Assembly: GCA_036251875.1 (NCBI GenBank)
Contig: CP133960.1
Location: 1,470,258-1,534,257 of the forward strand
Direction: 5' to 3'
Source of the DNA: Orbaceae bacterium lpD02
Lineage (GTDB): Bacteria; Pseudomonadota; Gammaproteobacteria; Enterobacterales; Orbaceae
DNA length: 64,000 bases
Made by a program: the position numbers and the translations under genes. A model generated the notes under the pieces. That model had not been told where the DNA came from and ran no database searches. It worked only from the letters and a program-made list of their open reading frames with translations. Positions 9,150-18,490 of the stretch are shown here, piece after piece; the stretch's first letter is position 1; each line of letters opens with the position of its first letter.

Positions 9150-9968
9150 TTAGAATTTGGTAATTATTTCGGTAATCAATTTCAAGAACGTCGATTTTAC
9201 TCTAGCAGCAGTTTCGATCACCTCATCATGGCTTAACGGCTGATCTAAAATACCACAAGCCATATTAGTTAAACATGAAATACCCACGGTCTCGATGCCT
9301 GAGTGGCGAGCGATCAACGCTTCTGGCACTGTTGACATTCCGACTGCATCCGCCCCTAATGTACGAATCATTCTAATTTCAGCAGGTGTCTCATAAGTAG
9401 GACCCGTCCACCAAGCATAAACCCCTTGTTGTAGAGTAATGTCTAATTTCTCTGCCGCATCCAACACAATGCGTCTTAATTTTTTACTATATACTTCACT
9501 CACATCAAGGAATCTAACGCCTAACTCGGAATTATTTGGCCCCATAAGTGGATTATTAGCGGTCAAATTAATATGGTCAGTGATTAACATCAAATCACCT
9601 GGTTTAAAATTAGTATTTACCGCACCACAGGCATTAGTAATAATAAGTTTTTCAATACCTAACATTTTCATTACGCGCACAGGAAATGTCACTTGATCCA
9701 GTGAAAATCCTTCATAATAATGAAAACGCCCTTTCATTGCGACAACCGTTTTTCCAGCAATATCGCCAATAACTAACTCGTTTGCATGACCAACTGCGGC
9801 TGACTTAGCAAAATATGGAATATCATCATAATCAATATGTACAGCATTTTGTAAGGTGTCAGCAAATGCGCCTAAACCTGAACCTAAGATAATACCTACC
9901 GTCGGTTTTTTATTGGTGAGCTTTTGGATGTAATTAACGGCAGATTGAATATCAATTGTTTTATGCAT
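9150..9968 (-). CDS. punA: Purine nucleoside phosphorylase, trimeric PunA/PupG type
   Basis: This cytoplasmic enzyme phosphorolyses purine (deoxy)nucleosides to the base and (deoxy)ribose-1-phosphate. The 272-residue product has the phosphate-binding GIILGSGLGAFAD loop, GRFHYYEG, TNACGAVN, the purine-site DAVGMSTVPEA and the conserved asparagine in SCLTNMACG. These motifs follow the trimeric PNP family, and LTNMACGILDQPLSHDEV resembles the Bacillus PupG/PunA branch more than E. coli XapA. With xapB it forms a minus-strand pair. Its products feed the deoB/deoC route also found in this window. Confidence 0.92.
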   Translation of the reverse strand: MHKTIDIQSAVNYIQKLTNKKPTVGIILGSGLGAFADTLQNAVHIDYDDIPYFAKSAAVGHANELVIGDIAGKTVVAMKGRFHYYEGFSLDQVTFPVRVMKMLGIEKLIITNACGAVNTNFKPGDLMLITDHINLTANNPLMGPNNSELGVRFLDVSEVYSKKLRRIVLDAAEKLDITLQQGVYAWWTGPTYETPAEIRMIRTLGADAVGMSTVPEALIARHSGIETVGISCLTNMACGILDQPLSHDEVIETAARVKSTFLKLITEIITKF

Positions 9969-10034
9969 AATGAATGTTCCTATTTGAAAAAATATTAATT
10001 TGCGTTCGTGAGTATGACAAAAGTGGCGTGATAA

Positions 10035-10068
10035 AAACGTGATCTTTTTCTCATTTTGAGAAAAAGAT
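10035..10068. promoter_or_regulatory. Regulatory palindrome and CRP-like site between PNP and the ROK gene
   Basis: In the divergent intergenic region a perfect inverted repeat ATCTTTTTCTCA-TTT-TGAGAAAAAGAT spans 10042-10068. Overlapping it, 10035-10056 matches the 22-bp CRP consensus at 17 positions by my count, with half-sites CGTGA and TCTCA six bases apart (10038-10053). ROK repressors such as NagC and XylR bind T/A-rich inverted repeats of this kind. The likely reading is joint control by the adjacent ROK protein and CRP-cAMP. The sequence is seen; the binding is inferred. Confidence 0.55.
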
Positions 10069-10150
10069 TTTGAAAATGACTTTATTGTCGTAACTAGATG
10101 ATAAAATGGTAATGAATACCGTCATTTGTCTTCATAATCTGGAGGTTAAA

Positions 10151-11350
10151 TTGCATAATCGGATCGTAAAAGAATTTTTCTTAGCAAATAATTTTAAAGC
10201 TAAAAACCTCAAGCAGATCTATAAAGAAATTTTGCGCGAAAGCTCAATATCTGTAGATAAAATTATTGACAAAACACACATTAAGCCTGCTACGTGTGCC
10301 AGATTATTGGATGAATTAGTACAAAGCAATTTAATACTTGCAAATCAGCTTGGTAAATCGACGGGAGGAAGACGCCCTATTTTATATAGTGTTAATCCGA
10401 CTATAGGTTATTTAATTGGCATCGAAATTACTGGAATATTTTCAACAATCCTTTTAATGAATATTGAACTCTCTATTATTGATAAGATTAAATTGAAAAC
10501 AAATGACAGCAAAATTAATCCTCATCTTTTAGATCTTATCATTGATAATATTCATAAAATTTTAGCTAACAATAAAATAATACTGGATGATATTTTAGGT
10601 ATCGGAATATCAAGTGACGACCTACTCAACCAATACGATTTAGATAAAAAAAATGAGACCAATGAGGTTATAGACATAAAAAGCTATCTCAATCGTCGCC
10701 TGCCAATTTACCTCACCTTAGGAAGTGGCACAAACTTTGCGGCGATTGCCGAACACAAACTACACTATGTTCATTGCAGCAAACGTTTTGTCTTTACTAG
10801 CTGCGACATAGAAATTCGTAGTAGTACAATTATTAATCACACTATCCCACTAACTCAAGCTAGTATGACAGATAGTTTTGGTCATATGACAATAGATAAA
10901 AATGGTAGTATTTGTGCATGTGGTTCGAAAGGCTGCTTACAACAATACAGTGCATTACCGGCAATAAAAGAAAAAATTATTAAAAAAATTAGCAATGGAG
11001 ATAGTTCAATAATAAATAAATGGGCTAGTTTACCAACCGATATTGATTACCATACAATATTTAAAGCATTCGAGCACAATGACTCGCTCGCCCTCTCTGT
11101 GCTCGAAGAAGCCGCTTATGACTATAGCATAGGGCTATTTAATTTAATTTTAAGCTTTCAACCTGATACCGTGATTTGTGGCGGAACCTTAGTGCCTAAA
11201 GGATCATTTTTTAAAATAATAAAAAAACATATCGAAGACAAACTAAAACATTATCCACAACTTTGTACTAAAATTTACCCAGCATCCGCATCTTATGATA
11301 TTGTGTCACAAGGCGCAGGAGCAATGGTTTTAGAACAATTTTTAAAATAA
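10151..11350 (+). CDS. ROK-family transcriptional regulator
   Basis: An N-terminal winged-helix domain (about residues 1-75; SVDKIIDKTHIKPATCARLLDEL recognition region) is fused to a ROK sugar-kinase-like domain. The zinc-binding signature GHMTIDKNGSICACGSKGC is present near residue 260. Catalytic kinase residues are not obvious, as expected for a regulator. I start it at the TTG at 10151 because a strong GGAGG lies five bases before it (10141-10145). The first ATG in frame (10106) has no SD and would add 15 residues. It faces the nucleoside operon across a perfect 27-bp palindrome, so it is the likely regulator of that operon. The ligand is unknown. It converges with rsmJ, three bases between stops. 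Confidence 0.8.
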   Translation: MHNRIVKEFFLANNFKAKNLKQIYKEILRESSISVDKIIDKTHIKPATCARLLDELVQSNLILANQLGKSTGGRRPILYSVNPTIGYLIGIEITGIFSTILLMNIELSIIDKIKLKTNDSKINPHLLDLIIDNIHKILANNKIILDDILGIGISSDDLLNQYDLDKKNETNEVIDIKSYLNRRLPIYLTLGSGTNFAAIAEHKLHYVHCSKRFVFTSCDIEIRSSTIINHTIPLTQASMTDSFGHMTIDKNGSICACGSKGCLQQYSALPAIKEKIIKKISNGDSSIINKWASLPTDIDYHTIFKAFEHNDSLALSVLEEAAYDYSIGLFNLILSFQPDTVICGGTLVPKGSFFKIIKKHIEDKLKHYPQLCTKIYPASASYDIVSQGAGAMVLEQFLK

Positions 11351-11353
11351 ATC

Positions 11354-12112
11354 CTATTTAGCCATTGCCCCGTAAATATCAAAGCGGTGATTCTTCGTTT
11401 TAATCGATGATATAGGCGGTTGTTCTGCCATAAACGGAGCGTAATCTGGGCGTTTTACTACTACTCGCTTTTTTGCCACACCTCTTGCCAGATCTAATAA
11501 GCGATCTGCATCACTATCACTGCCAACAAGCTGTTGAAACACACGCATCTCTTTCTTAACTAATGCACTTTTTTGTCTGTGAGGGAACATAGGGTCCAGA
11601 TAGACAACATCTGGCTTATCGATAACACAATGCAATTGGTCTAAACTATTATGATGCATTAATGATAAGTGCTGAGGAAGCCAACCTGCCATTTCTGCGT
11701 CTTGATAAGCGCGATTTAACCCATCATAAAGTAAAGCTGCAACCACTGGATGGCGTTCAAACATCTTTACGCGACAACCAATTGCTGCTAATACAAAGGC
11801 GTCTCGTCCAAGCCCTGCAGTAGCATCGATTACATAAGGTAAATAATCACCTTTCACACCTACCGCTTTTGCAACAGCTTCTCCTCGCCCACCACCAAAC
11901 TGACGTCGATGAGCCATTGCTCCACTAACAAAGTCTACATAAATGCCGCCCAGCTTAGGTTCATCTAGCTTAACTAACTGTAAATACCCATTAATGGTTG
12001 ATAAACGAAATACGGTATCTAAACCGTGCTCATTGAGCCAATAATGTGCCTGTTCGATTAAATCCATTTTGTTTCCATAGCGATAAACGACAATAACAAG
12101 GTGATTCTTCAA
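11354..12112 (-). CDS. rsmJ: 16S rRNA (guanine1516-N2)-methyltransferase RsmJ
   Basis: RsmJ (YhiQ) methylates G1516 of 16S rRNA. The diagnostic blocks are all present: [38 protein letters not shown] loop [37 protein letters not shown] and [12 protein letters not shown]. The start is uncertain. Alignment with E. coli RsmJ needs about 47 residues before DEPKLGG, which fits a TTG at 12112. The only ATG (12067) has a better SD (GGAAA) but loses the first beta-strand, and another TTG lies at 12145. The identity is secure whichever start is used. Confidence 0.93.
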   Translation of the reverse strand: MKNHLVIVVYRYGNKMDLIEQAHYWLNEHGLDTVFRLSTINGYLQLVKLDEPKLGGIYVDFVSGAMAHRRQFGGGRGEAVAKAVGVKGDYLPYVIDATAGLGRDAFVLAAIGCRVKMFERHPVVAALLYDGLNRAYQDAEMAGWLPQHLSLMHHNSLDQLHCVIDKPDVVYLDPMFPHRQKSALVKKEMRVFQQLVGSDSDADRLLDLARGVAKKRVVVKRPDYAPFMAEQPPISSIKTKNHRFDIYGAMAK

Positions 12113-12150
12113 TTCTGTTATCGATAATATTTGTTGGTAATTCAAACCAA

Positions 12151-12177
12151 AAAGTGCACCAATAACACTGATGCACC
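12151..12177 (-). terminator. Possible prlC terminator
   Basis: On the minus strand GTGCA and TGCAC pair across a 13-nt loop and are followed by T5. The stem is short, so efficiency is doubtful. It lies between the prlC stop and rsmJ. Confidence 0.4.
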
Positions 12178-12200
12178 TATGATTTTAATAATAAATATAA

Positions 12201-14237
12201 TTAGTTAATGCCGTAATGACGTAACATTGCATCGAGCTGAGGCTCGCGTCCTCGAAAGTTTTTAAATAATGTCATGGGTTCATCACTACCGCCTTGCGAT
12301 AAAATATGGTCTAAAAAGTCACTGCCCGTTTTAATGTTAAAAATACCTTCTTCTTCAAAACGAGAGAATGCATCTGCAGATAAAACTTCCGCCCATAAAT
12401 AGCTATAGTAACCCGCCGCGTAGCCTCCCGCAAAAATATGGCTAAATGCGTGAGGGAATCGCCCCCATTGAGCAGTTGGTGTAACGGCTACTTTATCTCT
12501 TACTTGCTGCAAGGTTTCAAGAATTTTCGCACCTTCAGCCGGCGAGTACTCATAATGAAGGCGAAAATCAAATAGACCGAACTCAAGCTGGCGTAAAATA
12601 AAGAGTGCCGCTTGATAATTTTTGGCATCAAGCATCTTATCGAGCATATCTTTAGGCAACGGTTCGCCTGTTTGATAATGACCGGAAATAAAGGCCAACG
12701 CTTCGGGCTCCCAACACCAGTTTTCTAAAAACTGGCTCGGTAGTTCAACTGCATCCCATGCCACACCGTTAATACCCGCAACAGAAGCAATATCAATTTG
12801 AGTGAGCATATGATGTAATCCGTGACCAAACTCATGAAATAGTGTTGTAACTTCATCATGAGTAAATAAAGCAGGTTTATCGCCTATTGGACGATTAAAA
12901 TTACACGTTAAATAGGCAACTGGCTGTTGCAAATGACCATCAGCAAATCGCATCTGGCCAATACAATCATCCATCCAAGCCCCACCACGCTTATGCTCTC
13001 TTGCATACAAGTCAAGATAAAAACTCGCTTTATAATCGCCTTTTTGGTCATAAAGATCAAAGAAACGCACTTCTGGAGACCAAACTTCAACACCTTCACG
13101 CTCTTTAACTGTAATGCCAAATACTCTATTCACCACTTCAAATAACCCGCTTATAACGCGATTTTCGGGAAAATAGGGGCGGAGTTCTTCATCATTAATG
13201 GTATATAAAAATTGTTTTTGTTTTTCACTATAGTAGCTAACATCCCATGGTTGGATATCACTGGCGCCAAAATGTTCATACGCAAAACGCTTTAATTGCG
13301 CCAGCTCTTCTTCACCTTGAGGTTTGGCTTTATCGGCTAAATCAGTTAAAAAGTGAATAACTTGCTCTGGTTGTTTAGCCATTTTGGTTGCTAAAGAACG
13401 ATGCGCGTAAGAGTCAAAACCAAGAATATGCGCAAGTTCGTGGCGTAACATTAATATTTGTTTAATATTATCAGTATTATCCCATTTACCAGCGTTTGGT
13501 CCTTGATCTGATGCTCGAGTTGAATAGGCATAATACATTTCATAACGCAATTCACGATTATCACTGTACATCATAACAGGAATATAACTTGGCATATCTA
13601 GCGTTAATAACCAACCATCTTGGCTTTTAGCTTCAGCCTGAGCTTTTGCAGCAGCCAGCGCACTTTCTGGTAAACCAGATAAAATGCCAACATCACTAAC
13701 AAGCTTACTCCAACCCATTGTGGCATCTAAAACATTGTTACTATAATTAGACGATAATTCAGATAGCTTCGCCACGATTTCACCGTAGCGTTTTTGCTTA
13801 TCCTCATCAAGCCCAATACCTGATAATTCAAAATCACGTAATGCATTAGTTATCGATTTTTGCTTTGCTTTAGTCAAATTTAGAAACTCGCTGCTTTCTT
13901 TTAGAGACTTATAAGCTAAATAAAGCCCTTTATGTTGCCCAACCCAAGTACTGTATTCGGATAATAAAGGCAAACAGGCTTCATAAGCCTCCCTAAGCTC
14001 ATTGCTATTTTTAACAGAATTTAAATGGCTTACCGGTGACCAAACACGACTGAATCGTTCATCAGCCTCATCGATTGGCTGAATTAAATTCTCCCACGTA
14101 TAGTTATCTTGTTTTACCACGTTTTCAATAACATTACGGCAATCAGCGATCGTTTGTTTAACTGCTGGTAACACATGCTCGGGCTTAATTTTTGCAAATA
14201 GAGGAAGCTCTGATTTAACTAATAGTGGGTTTGTCAT
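12201..14237 (-). CDS. prlC: Oligopeptidase A (M3 metallopeptidase)
   Basis: PrlC is a cytoplasmic zinc endopeptidase that degrades signal peptides and other oligopeptides. The 678-residue product matches E. coli OpdA in length (680). It contains the HExxH zinc motif in TTLFHEFGHGLHHML, the downstream zinc glutamate region (LPSQFLENWCWEPE), and the SHIFAGGYAAGYYSYLWAEVLSADAF block near the C-terminus. rsmJ next to prlC is also the enterobacterial arrangement. It is transcribed away from cbrA. Confidence 0.96.
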   Translation of the reverse strand: MTNPLLVKSELPLFAKIKPEHVLPAVKQTIADCRNVIENVVKQDNYTWENLIQPIDEADERFSRVWSPVSHLNSVKNSNELREAYEACLPLLSEYSTWVGQHKGLYLAYKSLKESSEFLNLTKAKQKSITNALRDFELSGIGLDEDKQKRYGEIVAKLSELSSNYSNNVLDATMGWSKLVSDVGILSGLPESALAAAKAQAEAKSQDGWLLTLDMPSYIPVMMYSDNRELRYEMYYAYSTRASDQGPNAGKWDNTDNIKQILMLRHELAHILGFDSYAHRSLATKMAKQPEQVIHFLTDLADKAKPQGEEELAQLKRFAYEHFGASDIQPWDVSYYSEKQKQFLYTINDEELRPYFPENRVISGLFEVVNRVFGITVKEREGVEVWSPEVRFFDLYDQKGDYKASFYLDLYAREHKRGGAWMDDCIGQMRFADGHLQQPVAYLTCNFNRPIGDKPALFTHDEVTTLFHEFGHGLHHMLTQIDIASVAGINGVAWDAVELPSQFLENWCWEPEALAFISGHYQTGEPLPKDMLDKMLDAKNYQAALFILRQLEFGLFDFRLHYEYSPAEGAKILETLQQVRDKVAVTPTAQWGRFPHAFSHIFAGGYAAGYYSYLWAEVLSADAFSRFEEEGIFNIKTGSDFLDHILSQGGSDEPMTLFKNFRGREPQLDAMLRHYGIN

Positions 14238-14386
14238 TATAATACCTTTATTAAATGCTTATTTATCGAGTCGCGACATTTGTATTATATTGGCGTAAAT
14301 TTTCTAAATTCAAGAGAAGATTCACTATAATTTATGTAATGCATAAGCTACAATAGTGGTCAAAACAGCCGGAGTAAATAGTTAAA

Positions 14387-15442
14387 ATGGATTATGATAT
14401 TGCGATTATCGGCCTTGGTCCTGCTGGTGCAACATTAGCACGTCTGCTGAAGCCTGAACTTAACGTAATCGCTCTAGATAAAAAACACGCTTGTGGAACT
14501 GATGGATTTAATAAGCCGTGTGGTGGTTTACTCGCTACCGATTCACAGCGTGCTTTTATTCGGTTTAATCTTAATCTTCCTACGGAAATCTTAGCTAATC
14601 CGCAAATATTTAGTGTCAAAACGCTAGACTTACAAACCAATCTTATTCGTAATTATCAACGAACTTATATTAATTTTGATCGGCATAAGTTTGACTTGTG
14701 GCAAAAATCACTTATTGCAAAGCATGTTGATATTAGGCACAACACGCTTTGTAAAAAAATTGAACGGATCATTGATGGTTATCAAGTTACCTTTGTCGAA
14801 AATAATCAAGAGAAAGTCATCACCGCCAAGTATGTGGTCGGCGCTGACGGTGCTGATTCAATGGTTAGAAGAATGCGTTACCCAAATCATAACATCAGGC
14901 AATATATAGCTATTCAACAATGGTTTGCGGAAGCACACTCTGTCCCCTTTTATTCTTGTATTTTTGATAACACCCTTACCAATTGCTATGCTTGGAGCAT
15001 CTCTAAAGATGACTATTTTATTTTTGGTGGCGCCTTTCCTAAAAAAGAGGCTAATCAAAAATTCGAACAACTAAAACAGAAGCTAGCACAAAATGGCTTT
15101 ACTTTTGGTGCGCCCATAAAAACCGAAAAGTGTCATGTTATTTATCCTCAACGCTGGCGAGATTTTCATGTTGGTAACGAACGTATTTTTTTAATTGGTG
15201 AGGCAGCTGGCTTTATTAGTGCCAGCTCATTAGAGGGGATTAGCTATGCTTTTGACAGCGCCGAGATCCTAAGCCGAATTTTGAATGACAACACCAAAAA
15301 TCCTAATAAAGCCTACTACCAAAAGACAATTAAATTACGCATCAAGTTATTAAGCAAAATAATTAAAGCTAAAATACTCACAACCCCCCTGTTACGCAGA
15401 ATAATCATGAAAAGTAATATTGCTCATATTAAGAACATCTAA
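14387..15442 (+). CDS. cbrA: FAD-dependent oxidoreductase CbrA (geranylgeranyl-reductase-like)
   Basis: The 351-residue flavoprotein carries the dinucleotide-binding [15 protein letters not shown] motif at the N-terminus, [27 protein letters not shown] and the FAD-site [25 protein letters not shown]. These follow E. coli CbrA closely; [19 protein letters not shown] matches a CbrA stretch with only small changes. In E. coli cbrA belongs to the CreBC regulon and is linked to colicin tolerance; its reaction is not established. An intrinsic terminator follows immediately. No membrane segment is seen. Confidence 0.88.
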   Translation: MDYDIAIIGLGPAGATLARLLKPELNVIALDKKHACGTDGFNKPCGGLLATDSQRAFIRFNLNLPTEILANPQIFSVKTLDLQTNLIRNYQRTYINFDRHKFDLWQKSLIAKHVDIRHNTLCKKIERIIDGYQVTFVENNQEKVITAKYVVGADGADSMVRRMRYPNHNIRQYIAIQQWFAEAHSVPFYSCIFDNTLTNCYAWSISKDDYFIFGGAFPKKEANQKFEQLKQKLAQNGFTFGAPIKTEKCHVIYPQRWRDFHVGNERIFLIGEAAGFISASSLEGISYAFDSAEILSRILNDNTKNPNKAYYQKTIKLRIKLLSKIIKAKILTTPLLRRIIMKSNIAHIKNI

Positions 15443-15443
15443 T

Positions 15444-15477
15444 AACAATGCCCATAATAATACGGGCATTGTTTTAT
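15444..15477. terminator. Bidirectional terminator between cbrA and deoB
   Basis: AACAATGCCC / GGGCATTGTT form a 10-bp stem with a 9-nt loop, followed by TTTTAT on the plus strand. It lies two bases after the cbrA stop and just before the convergent deoB stop, so it can serve both genes. Confidence 0.8.
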
Positions 15478-15486
15478 CACTACACT

Positions 15487-16722
15487 CTATTTGAATGTAA
15501 ATAAAGGCTTGCCATAGTCCATTGGTGAAGTTGCAAAATAATGAGCTATCGTTTGGCCAATATCGGCAAATGTTGGGCAAAGTCCTAAATTTTTAACAGC
15601 TAAATTGGGGCTATAAATCAATACCGGAATATGCTCACGTGTATGATCACTGCCACTCCATGAAGGATCACAACCATGGTCGGCAGTAATAATGAGCATA
15701 TCATCTTCTTTTACTAATGCTAGCATCTCAGGTAAACGGCGATCGAATAGTTCAAGAGCCTGCGCGTAGCCTTCAATATTTCGACGATGCCCAAAATCTG
15801 AATCAAAATTGACAAAATTAGTAAATACAATCGTATTATCTTTAGACTGCGCTATTTCAATTAAGCTTGCATTGAATAATTCATCAATTCCTGTCGCTTT
15901 GATCTTTTTAGTAATGCCAATGTGAGCGTAAATATCAGCAATTTTACCAATTGAAACAACCTCTCCTTGCTTCTCTTCAACTAATTTTTGCAGCACAGTT
16001 GCTGATGGCGGCTCAACCGCATAATCGTGCCGATTCCCTGTACGTTCAAACTCGCCTGCTTTATTACCGATGAACGGACGAGCAATGACTCTGCCGATAT
16101 TATAACCACCATCAGTTAGCTCTTGGCGAGCAAGCTCACATAATTTATATAGTCTTTCTAAACCAAAAGTGTCCTCATGACATGCAATTTGGAAAACCGA
16201 ATCGGCTGAAGTATAAAAAATAGGCTTGCCTGTTTTCATATGCTCTTCACCTAGTTCATCTAAAACAACGGTACCAGATGAATGGCAATTACCTAAATAA
16301 CCCGGTAAATCAGCTTTTTTGACTAAAATATCTAATAGCTCCTGCGGAAAGCTGTTTTCTTTATCGGCAAAATAGCCCCAATCAAATAAAACCGGCACAC
16401 CTGCTATTTCCCAATGCCCAGAAGGGGTATCTTTACCTGATGATAACTCGGCGGCATAACCATAAGAAGCAATAATGTCAGCATTTTCATCTAAGCCAAT
16501 AGGAAAAACGCCACTCGATTCTTTTGCGGCTTTGCCTAAACCTAATTTATTTAGATTAGGTAAATTCAATGTTTTTGGGCTACCATCGGTATTTTTACGA
16601 TGTTTTTCGCACCACTGTGCAATATGCCCTAAAGTGTTAGCTCCAACATCTCCAAACTTGTTAGCATCTTGTGTTGCTCCGATCCCAAAGGAATCGAGTA
16701 CCATAATAAAAACACGTTTCAT
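15487..16722 (-). CDS. deoB: Phosphopentomutase DeoB
   Basis: DeoB interconverts (deoxy)ribose-1-phosphate and (deoxy)ribose-5-phosphate, linking nucleoside phosphorolysis to central metabolism. The 411-residue product belongs to the alkaline-phosphatase superfamily. It opens with [20 protein letters not shown] (metal aspartate) and has [10 protein letters not shown] with the catalytic threonine, [14 protein letters not shown], and the metal-binding [12 protein letters not shown] and [10 protein letters not shown] near the C-terminus. It is the last gene of the deoC-deoR-deoB set. The AGAGAGA upstream of the ATG is a fair SD. Confidence 0.96.
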   Translation of the reverse strand: MKRVFIMVLDSFGIGATQDANKFGDVGANTLGHIAQWCEKHRKNTDGSPKTLNLPNLNKLGLGKAAKESSGVFPIGLDENADIIASYGYAAELSSGKDTPSGHWEIAGVPVLFDWGYFADKENSFPQELLDILVKKADLPGYLGNCHSSGTVVLDELGEEHMKTGKPIFYTSADSVFQIACHEDTFGLERLYKLCELARQELTDGGYNIGRVIARPFIGNKAGEFERTGNRHDYAVEPPSATVLQKLVEEKQGEVVSIGKIADIYAHIGITKKIKATGIDELFNASLIEIAQSKDNTIVFTNFVNFDSDFGHRRNIEGYAQALELFDRRLPEMLALVKEDDMLIITADHGCDPSWSGSDHTREHIPVLIYSPNLAVKNLGLCPTFADIGQTIAHYFATSPMDYGKPLFTFK

Positions 16723-16792
16723 TTTTGTCTCTCTCTATTGTTCTTTTATCAAAGTTGACTCTTGACCATATCAATATAACTCACTTCAAAAT

Positions 16793-17551
16793 TTATTGAT
16801 AAATTGTAATATTACTTTTTTTACAATAGGCTAAATACTTATCACTAATATGGTCACTAATGATGATATCAAAATCAGACAACTGAGCAAAGCAGGCTGA
16901 TTTTAGTCCATCAAACTTGCTACTATCGGCAACTAAGACATTAGTATTTGCTCGACCTATTGCCTTTGTCTTCCAAATAACCTCAGGTAAATTAAAACAT
17001 GTTACACCTTTAAGTGAAATACCCGCCGCCGAAATAAATGATTTTGAGGGACAAATAATATCTAAAGGAGATAGCTCATTAATTGACGTAAATATAGCAT
17101 TGTCACTTTCAAAAATGCCACCACATAAAATTATTTTACAATTACCTCGTTTTTGTAATGCAAGAAACACATTAAGTGAATAACACAAGCCGGTAAAATA
17201 GATATGCTCAGGAATATACTCGATAATATAAGGGATGGTCGTTCCGCAATCAAAAAAAATCATCTCATTATTTTGTACTAAACTCGCCGCTAAATGAGCA
17301 ATATATTTTTTTTCACTCACATTGCGCTGCTGCTGCTCTGACATAAAATACTGAGAAATACTATGGTATTCTTTATTGTATACAATATATCCACCAAGTA
17401 AATAAAGAGGATAGGAAGCAACATTACTAAGATCGCGTCGAATTGTCATTTCAGACACGTTAAGTGATTTTGCCGCGTCCTTAATATGTAAATTATCATA
17501 TTTATTCGATAATTCAATTAGTTGCTTTACCCGTTCTTGCCGTTTACTCAT
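16793..17551 (-). CDS. deoR: Deoxyribonucleoside operon repressor DeoR
   Basis: A 252-residue DeoR-family repressor, the same length as E. coli DeoR and alignable throughout. It has an N-terminal HTH (HIKDAAKSLNVSEMTIRRDLSNV), LLGGYIVYN, the effector pocket MIFFDCGTTIPYI and CYSLNVFLALQKR. The E. coli protein is induced by deoxyribose-5-phosphate, the substrate of DeoC. Here the gene sits inside the operon between deoC and deoB instead of at a distant locus, and a DeoR-type operator precedes deoC, so autoregulation is likely. Confidence 0.9.
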   Translation of the reverse strand: MSKRQERVKQLIELSNKYDNLHIKDAAKSLNVSEMTIRRDLSNVASYPLYLLGGYIVYNKEYHSISQYFMSEQQQRNVSEKKYIAHLAASLVQNNEMIFFDCGTTIPYIIEYIPEHIYFTGLCYSLNVFLALQKRGNCKIILCGGIFESDNAIFTSINELSPLDIICPSKSFISAAGISLKGVTCFNLPEVIWKTKAIGRANTNVLVADSSKFDGLKSACFAQLSDFDIIISDHISDKYLAYCKKSNITIYQ

Positions 17552-17580
17552 TTTGAGGCATCTCAGTATTAAGCTGTATT

Positions 17581-18267
17581 CTAGTAGCCATTGTGGTTAT
17601 CTTTTTCACCAGACACAATAGCGACGCCCGAGCTACTGCCTAAACGCGTCGCACCAGCTTTAATCATTGCCAAAGCAGTTGCTGTATCTCGCACGCCACC
17701 CGATGCTTTAACACCTAATTTATTGCCTACTGTTTCACGCATTAAAGCAACATCTTCAACGGTTGCACCACCAGAGCTAAAACCTGTTGATGTTTTAACA
17801 AATTCAACGTCTAAATCGCGGCAGATTTCGCTGGCTTTTTTAATCTCATCTTTACTCAATAAGCATGTTTCAAGAATCACTTTTAATAACACTCCCGCAC
17901 CAGCAGTGACGACTTTGACCTGGCGGATATCATCAATAAACTTATCCATATTCTTGCTTTTTAAAAAACCAACATTAATGACCATATCAATTTCATCTGC
18001 GCCAGCTTCAATCGCGGCTTTAGTTTCAAAAGCTTTAACACTCGTTAAACAAGCTCCTAAAGGAAAGCCTATCACCGAACACGTTTTAACATTAGAGCTA
18101 GCTAACTCTTTTGATACCAGCGGAACATAACAAGAATTAACACATACCGAGAAAAAATTATACTCAATAGCTTGCTTACATATCGCTTTAATGTCTGCTT
18201 CTGTCGCATCCATTTTTAATAAAGTGTGATCGATATATTTTGCATAATTAATGGATTCATAATTCAT
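17581..18267 (-). CDS. deoC: Deoxyribose-phosphate aldolase DeoC
   Basis: DeoC cleaves 2-deoxyribose-5-phosphate to acetaldehyde and glyceraldehyde-3-phosphate. The 228-residue product is a short-type class I aldolase TIM barrel: [11 protein letters not shown] start, [17 protein letters not shown], the Schiff-base lysine in [15 protein letters not shown] and VKASGGVRD. The open frame runs 36 codons further upstream, but the ATG at 18267 has AGGAGAT eight bases before it and gives the family start. First gene of the deo operon. Confidence 0.95.
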   Translation of the reverse strand: MNYESINYAKYIDHTLLKMDATEADIKAICKQAIEYNFFSVCVNSCYVPLVSKELASSNVKTCSVIGFPLGACLTSVKAFETKAAIEAGADEIDMVINVGFLKSKNMDKFIDDIRQVKVVTAGAGVLLKVILETCLLSKDEIKKASEICRDLDVEFVKTSTGFSSGGATVEDVALMRETVGNKLGVKASGGVRDTATALAMIKAGATRLGSSSGVAIVSGEKDNHNGY

Positions 18268-18304
18268 GTTGCAATATCTCCTAATGTCGAGTTGTTTTAC
18301 TAAT

Positions 18305-18347
18305 ATTGTTATAATAATAACAATTAAATGTTTATCTAATAACATTT
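18305..18347 (-). promoter_or_regulatory. deoC operator region (DeoR palindrome plus second inverted repeat)
   Basis: A perfect palindrome ATTGTTATAATAATAACAAT at 18305-18324 lies 38 bp before deoC. Its 16-bp core matches E. coli DeoR operator TGTTAGAATTCTAACA at 13 of 16 positions. Beside it, AAATGTT (18326-18332) and AACATTT (18341-18347) form a second inverted repeat with an 8-bp centre, compatible with a CRP or CytR-like site. Sequence matches are by eye; binding is inferred. Confidence 0.65.
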
Positions 18348-18490
18348 TAATTATAAAACGTGATAAAAGTCTCAAAATAACTGTAATTAACTAAATTTAG
18401 CATCATAAATCATTTATCTATTCACACTTTACGGACATGCTCAAAAGCGTACAATAACATCAATGTAAACATTATTATGGAGAAAATGAG

